A stretch of 64,000 nt of DNA, from positions 124,001 through 188,000 of the forward strand of contig JAHFWL010000961.1 of NCBI GenBank assembly GCA_021292165.1, given 5' to 3'. The DNA is from Shinisaurus crocodilurus (Eukaryota; Chordata; Lepidosauria; Squamata; Shinisauridae). Positions 1 through 10,833 of the stretch are shown piece after piece. The translations under genes and the position numbers were made by a program. Under the pieces are notes generated by a model, which saw nothing but the letters and a program-made list of their open reading frames with translations, searched no databases and was not told the origin of the DNA. Position 1 is the first letter of the stretch. The number at the start of each line of letters is the position of its first letter.

Positions 1-2570
1 AAATAGAATGACTAAAATGCTTGGGAAAATAGGGAGATCTTCACCTGGTGCTAGAAAGAACATAATGTAAGCACCAGGCAAGCCTTTCTGGGAAGCTCAT
101 CCCACAGTCAGGGTGCCACAACAAAGAAGGCCGTCTTTTCTGGGGGATGCTGGGAGTTGTCATCCAACACATCAGGAGGGTACCTGGTTAGGGAAGGCGG
201 TCTTATGGGAAGAGACAGCTTTTTGCATGGGGCTCTGCTCCTGGACTTGCCGAAAACCACTGAGCTTTGCCCACAGAACCACCAAAACAAACCCATCGCT
301 ACCTGAAATATTTCAAGAGTCCAATGATGATGATGATGATTTCAAGAGTCGGCCCTGGCAACCTTAACATAACTTACTGGCTTTGAATAATGATTTTTAA
401 TTTATTTTTTAATGGGGAAATGCAAAATGGTTATATCGCTGCCCTGAACACTGGAGGAGTGGGAATTCAGTTCCCACTGGAGGGCACCTTCCCCGACCTG
501 CTGCTCCCCAGATGTTTTGGACTACAACTCCCAAATTTCCCGATTATCGGCCACGCTGGCTGGGGCTGGTGGTAACTGAAGTCCAAAACATCTGGAGAGG
601 ACCAGGTTGGCGAAGACTGAATTAAGTCAATTAACCAATTAACCATTCCCGCAGACAGAACCCCAGTGGAACAGTGCATGACGGATGAACATGCCTGCTA
701 TGAATCAGCCGACTCAAGCAGGGTAACAACCTCCCAGAAAACATTGAAAGGAAACCACAGGAAACGTTGGTGACTCATCCAACACACTACCACAACCCTT
801 TTACCAGGAATTGTCCAAATCTGACTGTGGCAACTTGCTTCTAAATCAGCCTCCTAAGGACAACTTGACCTGGGGCAGAACTGGCTGATTTTGGGCGTGG
901 TTTTGCAGTTGTTTGGTGAAACATGAAAACACTCATTTCAGAGATCCCAACTGTAATATTATTTGGCCATTCTGCTTGCTTAATACTATGGTGAAAAACC
1001 TCTGGCTTTCAAATCAGGAACAGCCGTTTCAGTTGTCTCTGGGGGCCGAGGAAGTTCAGAAGTTCACAAGAGATTTAAAAAGAAAATCAGTGCAAGGATT
1101 CTGTTGCTTAAATGATTATTATTATTTTTTAAATCGCTTTTGAAGAAAGCAAATGCCTGGAAAATTCATTTCAATTCAAATTATTCTATGAAAATCGTTG
1201 ACACCCAAGGGGGCATTAGCGAATTCTCTCAAAAACACGGCGGTTTCTGGGTAAAAATACACTTTGGGCGTAGTAGCAGAACAATGCAGATCTGTAATGG
1301 ACAGGGTTTGGGGCTTTGTGGAATTGATGTGACAGGAAAAGCAAAGAGAGAGATAAAAGGCAGTCAGAACAGATTGAGGGGAGAAAACTCAGGGATGAAC
1401 TAGCAGATGAAAAACAGGAAGATATAGCCAGGCCTTTGAATGATTCCACATTTCTAGCAGTTGACGTAATGCAAACTACATGCTAAAACTGTTGGCACTG
1501 TAATGCTCTTATACAACTCTGTGGTGTTCCCACATTGTGGGCTTCTGTGCATGGAACTGGTCACCCCAAATCAAAGAGGGTATTGCAGAGTTGGAAAAGG
1601 GCAAGCTAACGGATAAGGAGAATGAAGCACAGCATCTTTTCCCTTTGAGGAAGCGTGAAAACGTTTGGGGCTTTTTAATTAAAAAAAAAAAAAAAGACAA
1701 GCAAAGGGGGACATGAACCAGGTTTATAAACCGATGTGGAGACACAGACAGGGTTTCGCCCCCCCCTCCCTCTCATATAAACATTAGAACTTGGGGACAT
1801 CTAATGAAATGGATGGGCAGCAGGAGATCGAGGATTCAAATAGACCAGGGATGGGCAACTTCCAGGAGCTGGGGGGGGGGGCTACATTGCCCCTCCCCCA
1901 GAACCCACCAGGGGCTGCACCCCTGCTCTACCACAGCGACCTTGTTTACAAGTGGAATCACGCTCCCGGGAGGCTTGTGGGATCCCTGAAGTAGATCAAA
2001 TGAGGGATTACTTCTCATAAAGCAAAATGCCTGGAATTCTCAGTCACAGGTTGTGGTGTTGTAGACGGCTTGGAGGGATTAAACAAACATGAGCGGATAG
2101 ATCCAATTACTCATGATGAGGGCTATGAGTTGACTTCACGCATGTTCAGAGGCAGACTGCCACTCAATACCAATGTTGCTTGCTGGAGACAAACGAGAGA
2201 AAATCTATAGCGGAGTCAGCAACCTGGTGCCCTCCAGGTGATTTGGACGACAACTCCCATCAGCTCCAGCCAGCATGGTCAATGACTGGGGTTATGGGAG
2301 TTGTCATCCAAATCATCTGAAGGGAACCGGACTGCTTATGCCCTGCCTAAAGCCTTCCATGTTTTGCTTGCGGGCTGCTTGAACGCATTTGGTTGCCCTC
2401 TGTAGGGCTCAGCGTTTCTGCACGAAATGGGCCTTTGGTCTGATCCAGCAGGGCTCTAGTGGCTGAGACTGAGCTACAGATTAGCAAGTCCCTCTTTCAA
2501 ACCTCCCTCCTCACATGAATTCATGGCTTGGCATTTGGCAAGCCTCTCTTTTGTTTCAGGCCTCCATCTT
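1..2570. other. Intergenic stretch without recognised genes
   Basis: No exon-like coding segment with family similarity was recognised on either strand. Two hairpin-forming remnants of the 'actcccagcat / ctggctgggg' family lie at about 478-600 and 2216-2335: each has two inverted halves around a short centre. The rest is AT-rich sequence with short simple runs. I expected REC8 in this direction from human gene order, but saw no REC8 exon. Confidence 0.5.
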
Positions 2571-4620
2571 CAATATGGGGATTAAACCGTCCTACCTTAT
2601 GGGGTCGTTGCAAAGGTTACAAGAAAACATCTGCAAAGTGCTTTGAACTCTCCGCGGTGGTGCCAGCTATAGCAAAGCAAACTATCATATTACATCACAA
2701 TCATTATTACTGTGGTTGCACTAATTTATGGAATCCAGCATTGGGCAGATGATTCAGTCACACCTGAAAATACTGCATTTTTTTGGTTAACCTTGTGGTG
2801 TGTTGTTGTTGGTTCTTTTAACCTTCGTGACCACAAAGAAAACAGCCAACGGTGAGAAGGCAAAGCATGACAAATTCTGAGAAACGAGAGTGATTCCCAT
2901 CTCTTAAGTCAGATGCAAATGAATTACGTGCAATTTTGTTTGCTTTGCAGAATTACAAGTTACAAAATGCGGATTTTCCTTGGTGACCTGGGCACAGATT
3001 TCTTGTTTTTAACTGACACTGTTTCACTGGGGAGAAGGACCAGAGCTCAGGTGGGAGATCACATGCTTTGCAGGCAAAAGGCCCAGAAGTTCAACTCCAC
3101 TTAAAAGGATCAAACAGGAGGTAATGGGGGAATTACCCATCTCTGCTCAAGAGACACTGCCAGTCAGAGTAAGAAATACCAGGACAAATAGTATGTACAG
3201 TCATGCCTTGGATTGAGAGCATAATTCGTTCCAGAAACGTGCTTGTAATCCAAAACACTCTTATATCAAAACGAAATTCCCCCCCAAAAAATTGTACAGA
3301 GATTTTTAATTTAAGCCGTACTACAGTACTTGTATTACAAGACATCGCTTGTATATCAAGTCAATTTTTAAAAAATAAATATTTAAAAATTTGCTTGTCT
3401 TACAAAACACTCTCAAACCAAGTTACTTGCAATCCAAGGTATTACTGTATATACTATTGGTATAAGGCATCTTCCTGTGTTCCTATCACACATGTTCAGA
3501 GTAGTCTTTTTTTAAAAAGAAAAACACAACCCAAGTACCCTACAGAACAGAAGTGATGCAATCTCACTTGGTGAGACAAGAGGTCAGCGTGCACACTTAT
3601 GATGAAAGGCTCCAGTGTCGCAACAGAATGCTCCCTAGTTGCTCAAAATTCACATACCAGACAGAGATTCCATCACTCATTCCAATAAAACTTTATTATT
3701 TAACACAGATTTCACATGCACACAATAAAAGACAGAGAAAGAGAGAAACAATCTAATTGAGTATTTTCTAGATACAAATAAAGTGCAAAAGGGGTTGAGA
3801 ACTTCTGAGTAGGCACAGCTATTGAGGGGGCAAACTTGCTTTTCTAAACTGTGTGTGTGTAGGAGGTGGAGGAGACTTTTCTGCCATTCTTCAACCAGGA
3901 AATACCACAACAACAACAAAAGAAAAAGAGGAAAGGCTCATCAGTGCTACTAGGATTAAGAAGGAAGTCATATCTGGGAAATAATCCTATCAACAAGCCA
4001 ATCCCTAGATGCTGCTTTTTAGTCAGACTCTAGTGTTTTACATATTATTACATATTAGGCACACAAGTTCACGGACAAAGCTGGTCCCGCTGGACTAATA
4101 GGCAATGTAGGAAGTCCCGCCCTAACCAGTAAGGAAGACAGGAACTGCAACCCCTAGAAACAGTTCAAATTCGAGATGGACGTCAAGATTCCAGGTCTGA
4201 GGCCAAGATATCTGCAGACCAGAGAGCAACAAAGACAGGATCAGAGCAAGACGCTGCTTCTACAGCAGGAGTAGAAGGATGAGAATTGATCAGCCGAAGA
4301 GCAAAGATTTGTTCCATCTGTGGGGTGGAGAACAGGAAAGACACAGAACATCATCTCTCCAGCGGAGACTTCTAACAGCCTGAAATACACTTTTGACTTG
4401 ACCTGGCTCCCCTCAGCCTTCCACACCCATCTCTAGTGCCATTACACAACATCCTGATCTACAGTGCCGCTCATCTTGAACCTTGATTACCCATAATACC
4501 ATTCTATTCTGATTCCTGCCTACCCATCATGAGCTTCTGCTGTGGTTCCCAACCACCACCGGTAACACAGCTCTTCCCCAGAACCACCACCTGCCCATCA
4601 TGCACTTCTATTCCGCCTAC
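2571..4620 (+). repeat. Left arm of large inverted repeat flanking IRF9
   Basis: This block reappears in reverse complement at 28050-29840. Boundaries are sharp: 'caatatgggg' at 2571 pairs with 29840, and 'ttccgcctac' ending at 4620 pairs with 28050. Stretches I compared by eye differ by about 1-2%. The arm is about 260 bases longer than its partner, nearly all explained by one MITE at 3198-3447. A 61-codon ORF at 4241-4426 (minus) is identical in translation in the other arm, and an 80-codon ORF at 3677-3919 (minus) nearly so. Neither resembles a known protein; they may belong to an unrecognised repeat or a non-coding transcript. Confidence 0.9.
3198..3447. mobile_element. Tc1/mariner-type MITE with TA target duplication, absent from the other arm
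   Basis: The element runs from CAGTCATGCCTTGGATTG to its inverted counterpart ending AATCCAAGGTATTACTG, flanked by TA on both sides. The second arm carries the uninterrupted target (about 29217-29231). TA duplication and CAGT ends fit the Tc1/mariner (pogo/Tigger-like) group. A second copy is at 6456-6718. Confidence 0.8.
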
Positions 4621-4969
4621 CCATCATGCATTGCACCCCATCCTGAGAATCCGATTATGGGAGGGCGGCTTATAAATTGGCAAAATAAATAGACCTGTCA
4701 TGATTCCCAGAAAATAGGCATTCTCTCTGGGAACACCAGCACCCACCCACAATGCAGTTCTATCCTGATTCCCAAGCAACACATACAGCAAGGGTGTTGG
4801 ACCACTTTCAACCCGAGGGGCCACATTCAGTTTCAGAGAAGCCCTTCGGGGCCACATTCCGGTGTTGGGCGGGCCCAAAGCTAAAAGGGGATGGGGCGAA
4901 GATAATAAAATATTTTAGCTTGAAGTTCTTACTGCCAGCCGATAAACCTTAGGAGTGGCATTTCTTTTT

Positions 4970-5345
4970 AAAATGTATATATTTTAATTATATAATATAA
5001 TTAAAAAAATAAAAGCAAACCACAAAACATATAATAATTAACAAAGAAAGAGATGGAGAAAAAAACTAAGATGGACTTTCCATTTTCTCTACAGCAAATA
5101 TAAGTAACAATAATTTCTCTTACTCTATAATTACAAAGGGAATTCTCTTTTTTCTATTGTCTCAAAATTTTTCTTCTTATTCACCAAACCCACAAATAAG
5201 CAAATCATATATTTTTTTCTAATCCCTGCAAAAAAATCTATTAGAGGTTTCCACTCAGCAATAAATGTAGTTATTGTCTTTTCTTTAATTAATGACGTAC
5301 GTTTAGCCATCTCTGCCAACTCCAGCATCGAGGAGGGGGAAGAGG
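4970..5345 (-). mobile_element. LINE-1 3' end fragment
   Basis: On the minus strand an open frame (about 5131-5345) encodes a lysine-rich segment with a TFIAEWKPLIDF-like motif, the type seen at the C-terminus of reptile L1 ORF2. It is followed by an AT-rich 3' tail. Only a fragment remains. The assignment is from motif resemblance. Confidence 0.5.
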
Positions 5346-5468
5346 CGGCCGAGGCCTCAAGGTCACAACGGCTGGAGATCGGTGGGAATAGTGCCGACAG
5401 TCCAACAGGCCCTTCTGCAACCTGAAACTGTGAGAACCCCCGAGAGCCAGAGCGAGGAGGAGCTAGAG

Positions 5469-5589
5469 CAGTGTTCTCCAACCTTGGGTCCCCAGATGTT
5501 TTTGGCCTAGAACTCCCAGCGTAGCTGGCTGGGGCATGCTGGGAGTTCTAGGCCAAAAACATCTGGGGACCCAAGGTTGGAGAACACTG
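5469..5589. mobile_element. hAT-type hairpin MITE (family H)
   Basis: A 121-base near-perfect palindrome bounded by CAGTGTTCTCCAACC and its inverse. Flanks are agctagag and tgctagag, a 7/8 match consistent with an 8-bp hAT target duplication. Confidence 0.8.
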
Positions 5590-6101
5590 TGCTAGAGATC
5601 CCAGGGTCAGGTGTCAAAAGAGGAGGAACAGTGTTCCAGGCGATTCACTGCATAAGACACTCAAGGAAAGGGCCCGCCTTGAAGGCAGGGCTTCCTTAGC
5701 ATGCCTGGCCTGAACTAGAGGGCTCTAACAATTTCCCAGTAGTTCGATCTGAACTCTCCAATCTGCCGCCTTAGCTTTACAGGATACTAAAACAGCTCGA
5801 CTCTTTTGTAGCAATTGTTCGTTAACACATCTATCCTGAGTCTTGTCAATCCATAATGCATTTCTTTCCGAACTTCTCCCCATGACGTTCCTACGTCCAC
5901 ACCATCGCCGACTCATAGCCTCTGCCTTTAACCTGTCTCCTCGGCCTCACAAAGCGCGCCGATCCCAGCCACTGACAACCCTCCCACCGTGCAAAACCGC
6001 ACCTCTGTCCCCACAGTGGCAGTCTCCCAGGCTGCACCGAACCGCTCATCCTTCCTAACCCACAATGCGCCTCTGCCTCGCCAACGCTTGATCAATCTTA
6101 C

Positions 6102-6149
6102 CTGGATGGTGATGGGTTTGCTGTCCATGCGGTCATCCTTCCCCGCATC
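6102..6149 (-). other. Unassigned exon-like segment
   Basis: On the minus strand a pyrimidine-rich tract and AG precede 16 open codons ending ...MDSKPITIQ, followed by a good donor (gtaaga). I cannot place it in a known gene, and no partner exon was found nearby. It may be chance. Confidence 0.15.
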
Positions 6150-6455
6150 CTGCCCTACACAGAGAGAAACCAGATGTTCTGGATGAGGAAGGCCCTGTTG
6201 GCACTGCTCCAGTGCTGCGGACAGAAAACACACAGGGGTGGGGAGAAAGGTCAGTACTGAGACAATGCAATTCAATGGATGGATAGATAGATAGATTAGA
6301 TAGATGATCATGATGATTTCCATTTCTATGCCGCCCAATAGCCGAAGCTCTCCGGGTGGTTTACATCAATTATAAAAATTACATAATAAAATGCAATTAT
6401 ACAATAAAAATACAATTTTACAATAAAATACAGTATAAAAATAATAATAATAATA

Positions 6456-6718
6456 CAGTAATACCTTGGATTGAGAGCATAATTCGTTCCGGAACCGTGC
6501 TCGTAATCCAAAACACTCCTATATCAAAGCGAGTCTCTGGCGGGCGTGAGCGGGGCCGATTTCGGACCGCTACGCCCGTTCGAGGCGAGCGGTTACATCC
6601 CTACGACTACTTGTCTTGCAAGACCTTGCTCATTTATCAAGTCAATTTTTTTAAAAAAAATTTGCTTGTCTTGCAAAACGCTCTCAGACCAAGTTACTTG
6701 CAATCCAAGGTATTACTG
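6456..6718. mobile_element. Second copy of the Tc1/mariner-type MITE
   Basis: Same ends as the 3198 copy (CAGTAATACCTTGGATTGAG and its inverse ending GGTATTACTG) with flanking TA. The internal centre differs and is GC-rich. Confidence 0.8.
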
Positions 6719-6779
6719 TAAGTACAAACAATAAAAACATCAAAAAAAATTACAGAAACATTTTAAAAACACTTTTAAG

Positions 6780-7320
6780 ACAGATGTAAAAAATAGACCG
6801 GATAATAAAAATTTATTATACAAGAACCTAATAAGATTTCTATTACAAGCTGCTAAATTACTAATAGCAAGAGGATGGAAAGATGCCAAAGGGCTAACCA
6901 TCAATCACTGGTATAATGTGGTATGGGAAATTGCATTAATTGAAAAACTAACTCAAAAATTGAGAATTGCAGGGGGGGAAAAGAAAACAAACTCTTTTGA
7001 AGCAGAATGGTGGCCTTTTATCCAATTTTCATACAGAACATCTACAACAAAAATACCTCAAGCCTTCCAGTACATTTGGATGCAATAAACTTACAAATAT
7101 CCACCTATCACAAAACTGACTACTTTATGGCCGAAAAAGACTCCGGAAAAGGTGCCCAGCCAGATTTGTTCCTTTGAATGTTGGTTCGGGGGGGGGGGAT
7201 TTACTTTGTTCTGATCTAATACAATTTCTGTAATGGATTAGATGTTTTGTTGGTTGTTCGGTTGTCTTGTGTATGTTAAAATTCAAATAAACAAATTTTT
7301 AAAAAAATAAAATAAAAAAA
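6780..7320 (+). mobile_element. LINE-1 ORF2 C-terminal and 3' tail fragment
   Basis: Plus-strand translation gives a broken ORF2 C-terminal region (LLQAAKLLIARGWKDA, then WYNVVWEIA and EAEWWPFIQF-type motifs), then a short 3' region and an A-rich end. A frame break lies in the poly-G run near 6970. Decayed LINE-1. Confidence 0.65.
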
Positions 7321-7904
7321 TAGACCGGATTAAAAAAGATGACATCACCACCACCACCCCATGTGCTATTTGCAGCTATTAAATGCCTCAGCATAGAGGG
7401 CAGTCTTAACCTGGCGCCAAAAAGATAGTAAAGTTGGTGGTCAATAGCATATAAGCTAACAGCATAAAACAAGATCCAAAAAACAATGGTTAGACTCCAA
7501 AAAAAGAGAACATAGCGTACATTTACATAAGTGAAACCTCAAATTAAGGCCTGGCGTGTTTTCATTGCTGCTGCTGGACAAAATTCAACAACATTTAAAG
7601 TTATACTTTAACATCAGAAAGAAGCAAACATAAAAGGTATCTGAACGTCCTGGCAAATTAAGACAAAATTGGTTCAATAAGACTTTTATGTATGTCGTGG
7701 CAGGAGTAGGAGGAACAGTATAGGGGAACATGAGACACCGTTTCGATTTCCCCTGACTGGCAAGGACACTTCCGCTCATTATAGGGAATTTTCCTATATC
7801 TACCTTCAAGTACAGCTGAGGGAAAAGAATTACAACGGGCTAATGTAAGGCCTCTACGATATCTTTCAACTGGAAGTGAGGGGAGGTAATTTGCCGGATT
7901 AGAG

Positions 7905-8039
7905 CAGTGTTCTCCAACCTTGGGTCCCCAGATGTTTTTGGCCTACAACTCCCAGGATGCCCCAGCCAGCTATGCTGGCTGGGGCATGCTGGGAGTTGTA
8001 GTCCAGCAACATCTGGGGACCCAAGGTTGGAGAACACTG
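7905..8039. mobile_element. hAT-type hairpin MITE (family H), perfect target duplication
   Basis: Bounded by CAGTGTTCTCC and GGAGAACACTG, flanked on both sides by gattagag (7897-7904 and 8040-8047). The two halves differ slightly near the inner arms. Confidence 0.9.
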
Positions 8040-8625
8040 GATTAGAGGACCAGGGCGCTCTGTCAAATGGACTGGAATTGGAGGTCGACCCGAGATCATG
8101 CCGAGGTTCCACGTCAGCAAGGCGTCGCCCAAGTGGTGCCCTGGCCGCCTCATACCCCATCGGAAGGAGGATGCCAGGAGAGAGGCCGGAGGACTGCAAC
8201 TTTTGATATTATTTATTGGACCATGTAGATTATTCAATGGATTAAATGAGGGGTGCTGAAGCTGAACCTCAGGCCCAGGGGCCAAATCCAGCCAATCAGG
8301 GCTCCACAGAAGGCCCAGCCCCCTGGCCCCACCCCACTCCACCCCACCCCCTTTCTCCCCACTCCCGATCATTGGGTCGTTTCCTGGCTTTTGCTCGTGT
8401 TCCTCCACCCCACTCCCGTTCTAGAAAACTGAAGTCCCTCTCCTAACGCTTAGTTACTGACAGTAAGAGCTTTAAGCTAAAATATGTGGATATTTTGGCC
8501 ACGCCCTTATTGCCTTTGGCCCCGCCCGCCACTGGACCGTGCCCCCCCCCCGAGAGCTTCCCCTAAATGGAATGTGGCCCTCGGACGGAAAGCAGTTCTG
8601 AACCCTGGGATCAAACCGTCTACAG

Positions 8626-8765
8626 CAGGGCTCTCCTCCAACCTTGGGTCCCCAGATGTTGCTGGCCTACAGCTCCCAGCATACCCAGCCAGCATGGCTA
8701 ATGGCAAGGGCTTCTGGGAGCTGTAGTCCAGCAACATCTGGGGACCCAAGGTTGGAAGAGCCCTG
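8626..8765. mobile_element. hAT-type hairpin MITE (family H variant)
   Basis: Inverted halves start CAGGGCTCTCCTCCAACC and end GGTTGGAAGAGCCCTG. The flanks gtctacag and ctctaaag are only partly matching. Confidence 0.65.
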
Positions 8766-10199
8766 CTCTAAAGCAGCTGTCCTCAACCTGGCCGGGGAGA
8801 GGAGCGCGAGCTGCCGTGCCGGGGGGGGGGCGGCAAAGGAGGAGCATGAGCCGCTGCCGTGTGTGCAGGGGGGGAAGGAGTGTAAGTTGCTGTGGCCGCC
8901 GCCGCTGCCGCCACTAGCCTCCCCCTCTTCCCACACCTTCTTTCCCTGCCAGCGGCCTCCACCCGCCTTCCCCGCAATTCCTCACTCTGAGGGGGTCCTT
9001 CGCGAGAGCAAGGCGTTGGCGGGGAGGTGGCCCTGGCGACCATCTGTGGCGTGGCAGCACAGCCGATCCCCCAAGGCCACCTCCTCGCCAGTGCCTCGCT
9101 CTCACGAAGGACCCCTCAGAGCGAGGGCCTAGCAGGCATCGGGTGGGTAGCACTCCGGGGAGCCAATGCGTAGGGCCCCGGGCCCCAGCGCAGCATTGGA
9201 CTCTTATCGTTTACAGTCAGAGTCTGATCAGAAATGGCCCAGAAGGGGTTTGGAGCCCAGTTCAGTAGCGAGACGCCTGGGGCCTAAGAGTCTGGCCGTG
9301 CCCGATGATTCACGTAACGGCGAGAGGAACGGAGGGCTGGTTTGGGCCTAGTCAGCCTGTGGAATATCGGAATAAATGTGAGCTTCTCGCTGTCAGTTTT
9401 CTCAGAGAAACCAGCAGGAGGTGAGGGAGTCTCTCCCGTCCAGCTGCCGGTGGTCAACCTGAAATGTCATGCTAAGTTAAGTTAGCGAGCAGCCTCTCGT
9501 CAGAGGTGCCACACAGGTCAATATGTCAAGTCAAGAGGGTGGAACAGAAACACCCTGTTTGGCGTAAGTCGTGTTTATGGGCGTAAGTTGTGTTTATCCA
9601 TGAATTAAACTTTTAGGAGTTGTGTGCATTGCCACCTCACCCTTGCTTTTAAGTCGATGCCCAGGCTGGGAGGCCTTTGCTGGGAACATGGCCTTTAATG
9701 TCCATCTTCTATCGTCCGTTGTATACTGCCTGTAACCTTTCATGTTTGAGACTTCCCATCGCCTGAGCTGTGAGAAACATTTCTCACGTAGACTTAATTT
9801 GTTTCACCTGCAGCGTCGTTCCTCGAAACCAGAATTGTCCGTTTGATCTGTGAATCGTTAAGACCCTGCCATGGAAGGTATTGCTATACTCTTCATAGAG
9901 GCTGAATTCTTGCTTGCTATGGATTATGTATCTTCATCGCCAATAGCCTAGAGTGCCTGCTGGTTTGGACTGATCCTGATGCTTGGACTTTTCTATGCCT
10001 GGATCCACGTAGCGTGGAGATACCAGAGTGGAAGCTATGGGCATCAAAATCTCTGTGGGCGGGGGGGGGGATTACTCCGGACTTACTTTTGAACCTATAT
10101 CTTGACTCTTGGATTTGATAGGCCTTGACCCACGTAGCTCGGAGGTTCCAATGAAGATTTCAAGGTTGATCTAAATCTCTCTCTGTGTGGATTTATTTA
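8766..10199. other. Intergenic stretch, GC-rich in its first part
   Basis: 8780-9350 is strongly GC- and CpG-rich and could be an old CpG island or a repeat. No exon or promoter could be tied to it. The remainder up to 10199 is unique-looking sequence in which I see nothing specific. Confidence 0.4.
10192..10197 (-). terminator. IRF9: Candidate IRF9 poly(A) signal
   Basis: AATAAA on the minus strand about 560 bases downstream of the candidate stop codon. It abuts a MITE. Use is inferred from position only. Confidence 0.3.
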
Positions 10200-10368
10200 C
10201 CGTATTTTTCCGTCTATAAGACGCCCCCATGTATAAGACGGCCCCCCACTGGGCAGTTTCACAACCGTGCGGTTCTCTCCTCGGCTTACTTCCGTGTATA
10301 AGACGACCCTCAATTTTTAGTCTAACAATTTTAGGAAAAAGTATAGTCTTATACATGGAAAAATACTG
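10200..10368. mobile_element. MITE with CCGTATTTTTC ends
   Basis: Left end ccgtatttttccgtctataagacg, right end an inverted relative ending ggaaaaatactg, and 'tataagacg' repeats inside. The same end type bounds the larger element at 16243-17822. Superfamily not certain. Confidence 0.55.
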
Positions 10369-10756
10369 TCGGTCTTTTTCTAGAACACCTGTCTTTGATT
10401 GCCTGGCATGGTTTACGCCAGGAATCATTCGAGCCCCTTGCCCTGTAATTCTGAACTGTAGAGACTGCAACGGGGGAATCAAGTTGTATTCTGACACGGT
10501 TACAGTTATTAGCTTTTGGCTGTTCTCTGAATTACATAATGAGCCTATAGCTAATTGCCAATAGCGATATGATTTCTGGAGACTCGCAACGGTTAAGCTT
10601 ATGCTGTGAGAGCTAAAAAGCATGGAACCTGATTTGCGAACTATAAACGTTCTCGCAGGGTTGTTGTTGTGTTTTTGTGCGTGTGTTTTGTGATAGTTTG
10701 CCAGGATGTGTTTGGGCTTAGGACAGTATGTTCCCAACCAGGAAGAAACGCTGCTA

Positions 10757-10833
10757 TTACGCCGCTCCTGCAAGCTTCAACAAAAAATAGTTCGGAGGGC
10801 ACCCAGTCTCAGATAGACCAAAAATCCAAAAAC
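10757..10833 (-). CDS. IRF9: Putative IRF9 terminal exon
   Basis: A pyrimidine-rich acceptor (ctgtggtgcag) and matching phase give 25 residues and TAA. The GCPPNYFLLKL segment loosely resembles the family's GPPPKFQVTL strand. The usual FWEE motif and the final ~40 residues are missing, so this is either a divergent, shortened end or a false exon. Confidence 0.35.

Noticed and set aside
10171..10773. 200-codon minus-strand ORF downstream of IRF9
   Set aside because: Runs through a MITE; no IRF C-terminal motif. A weak 'LITV' similarity is not enough to call it the IRF9 end.
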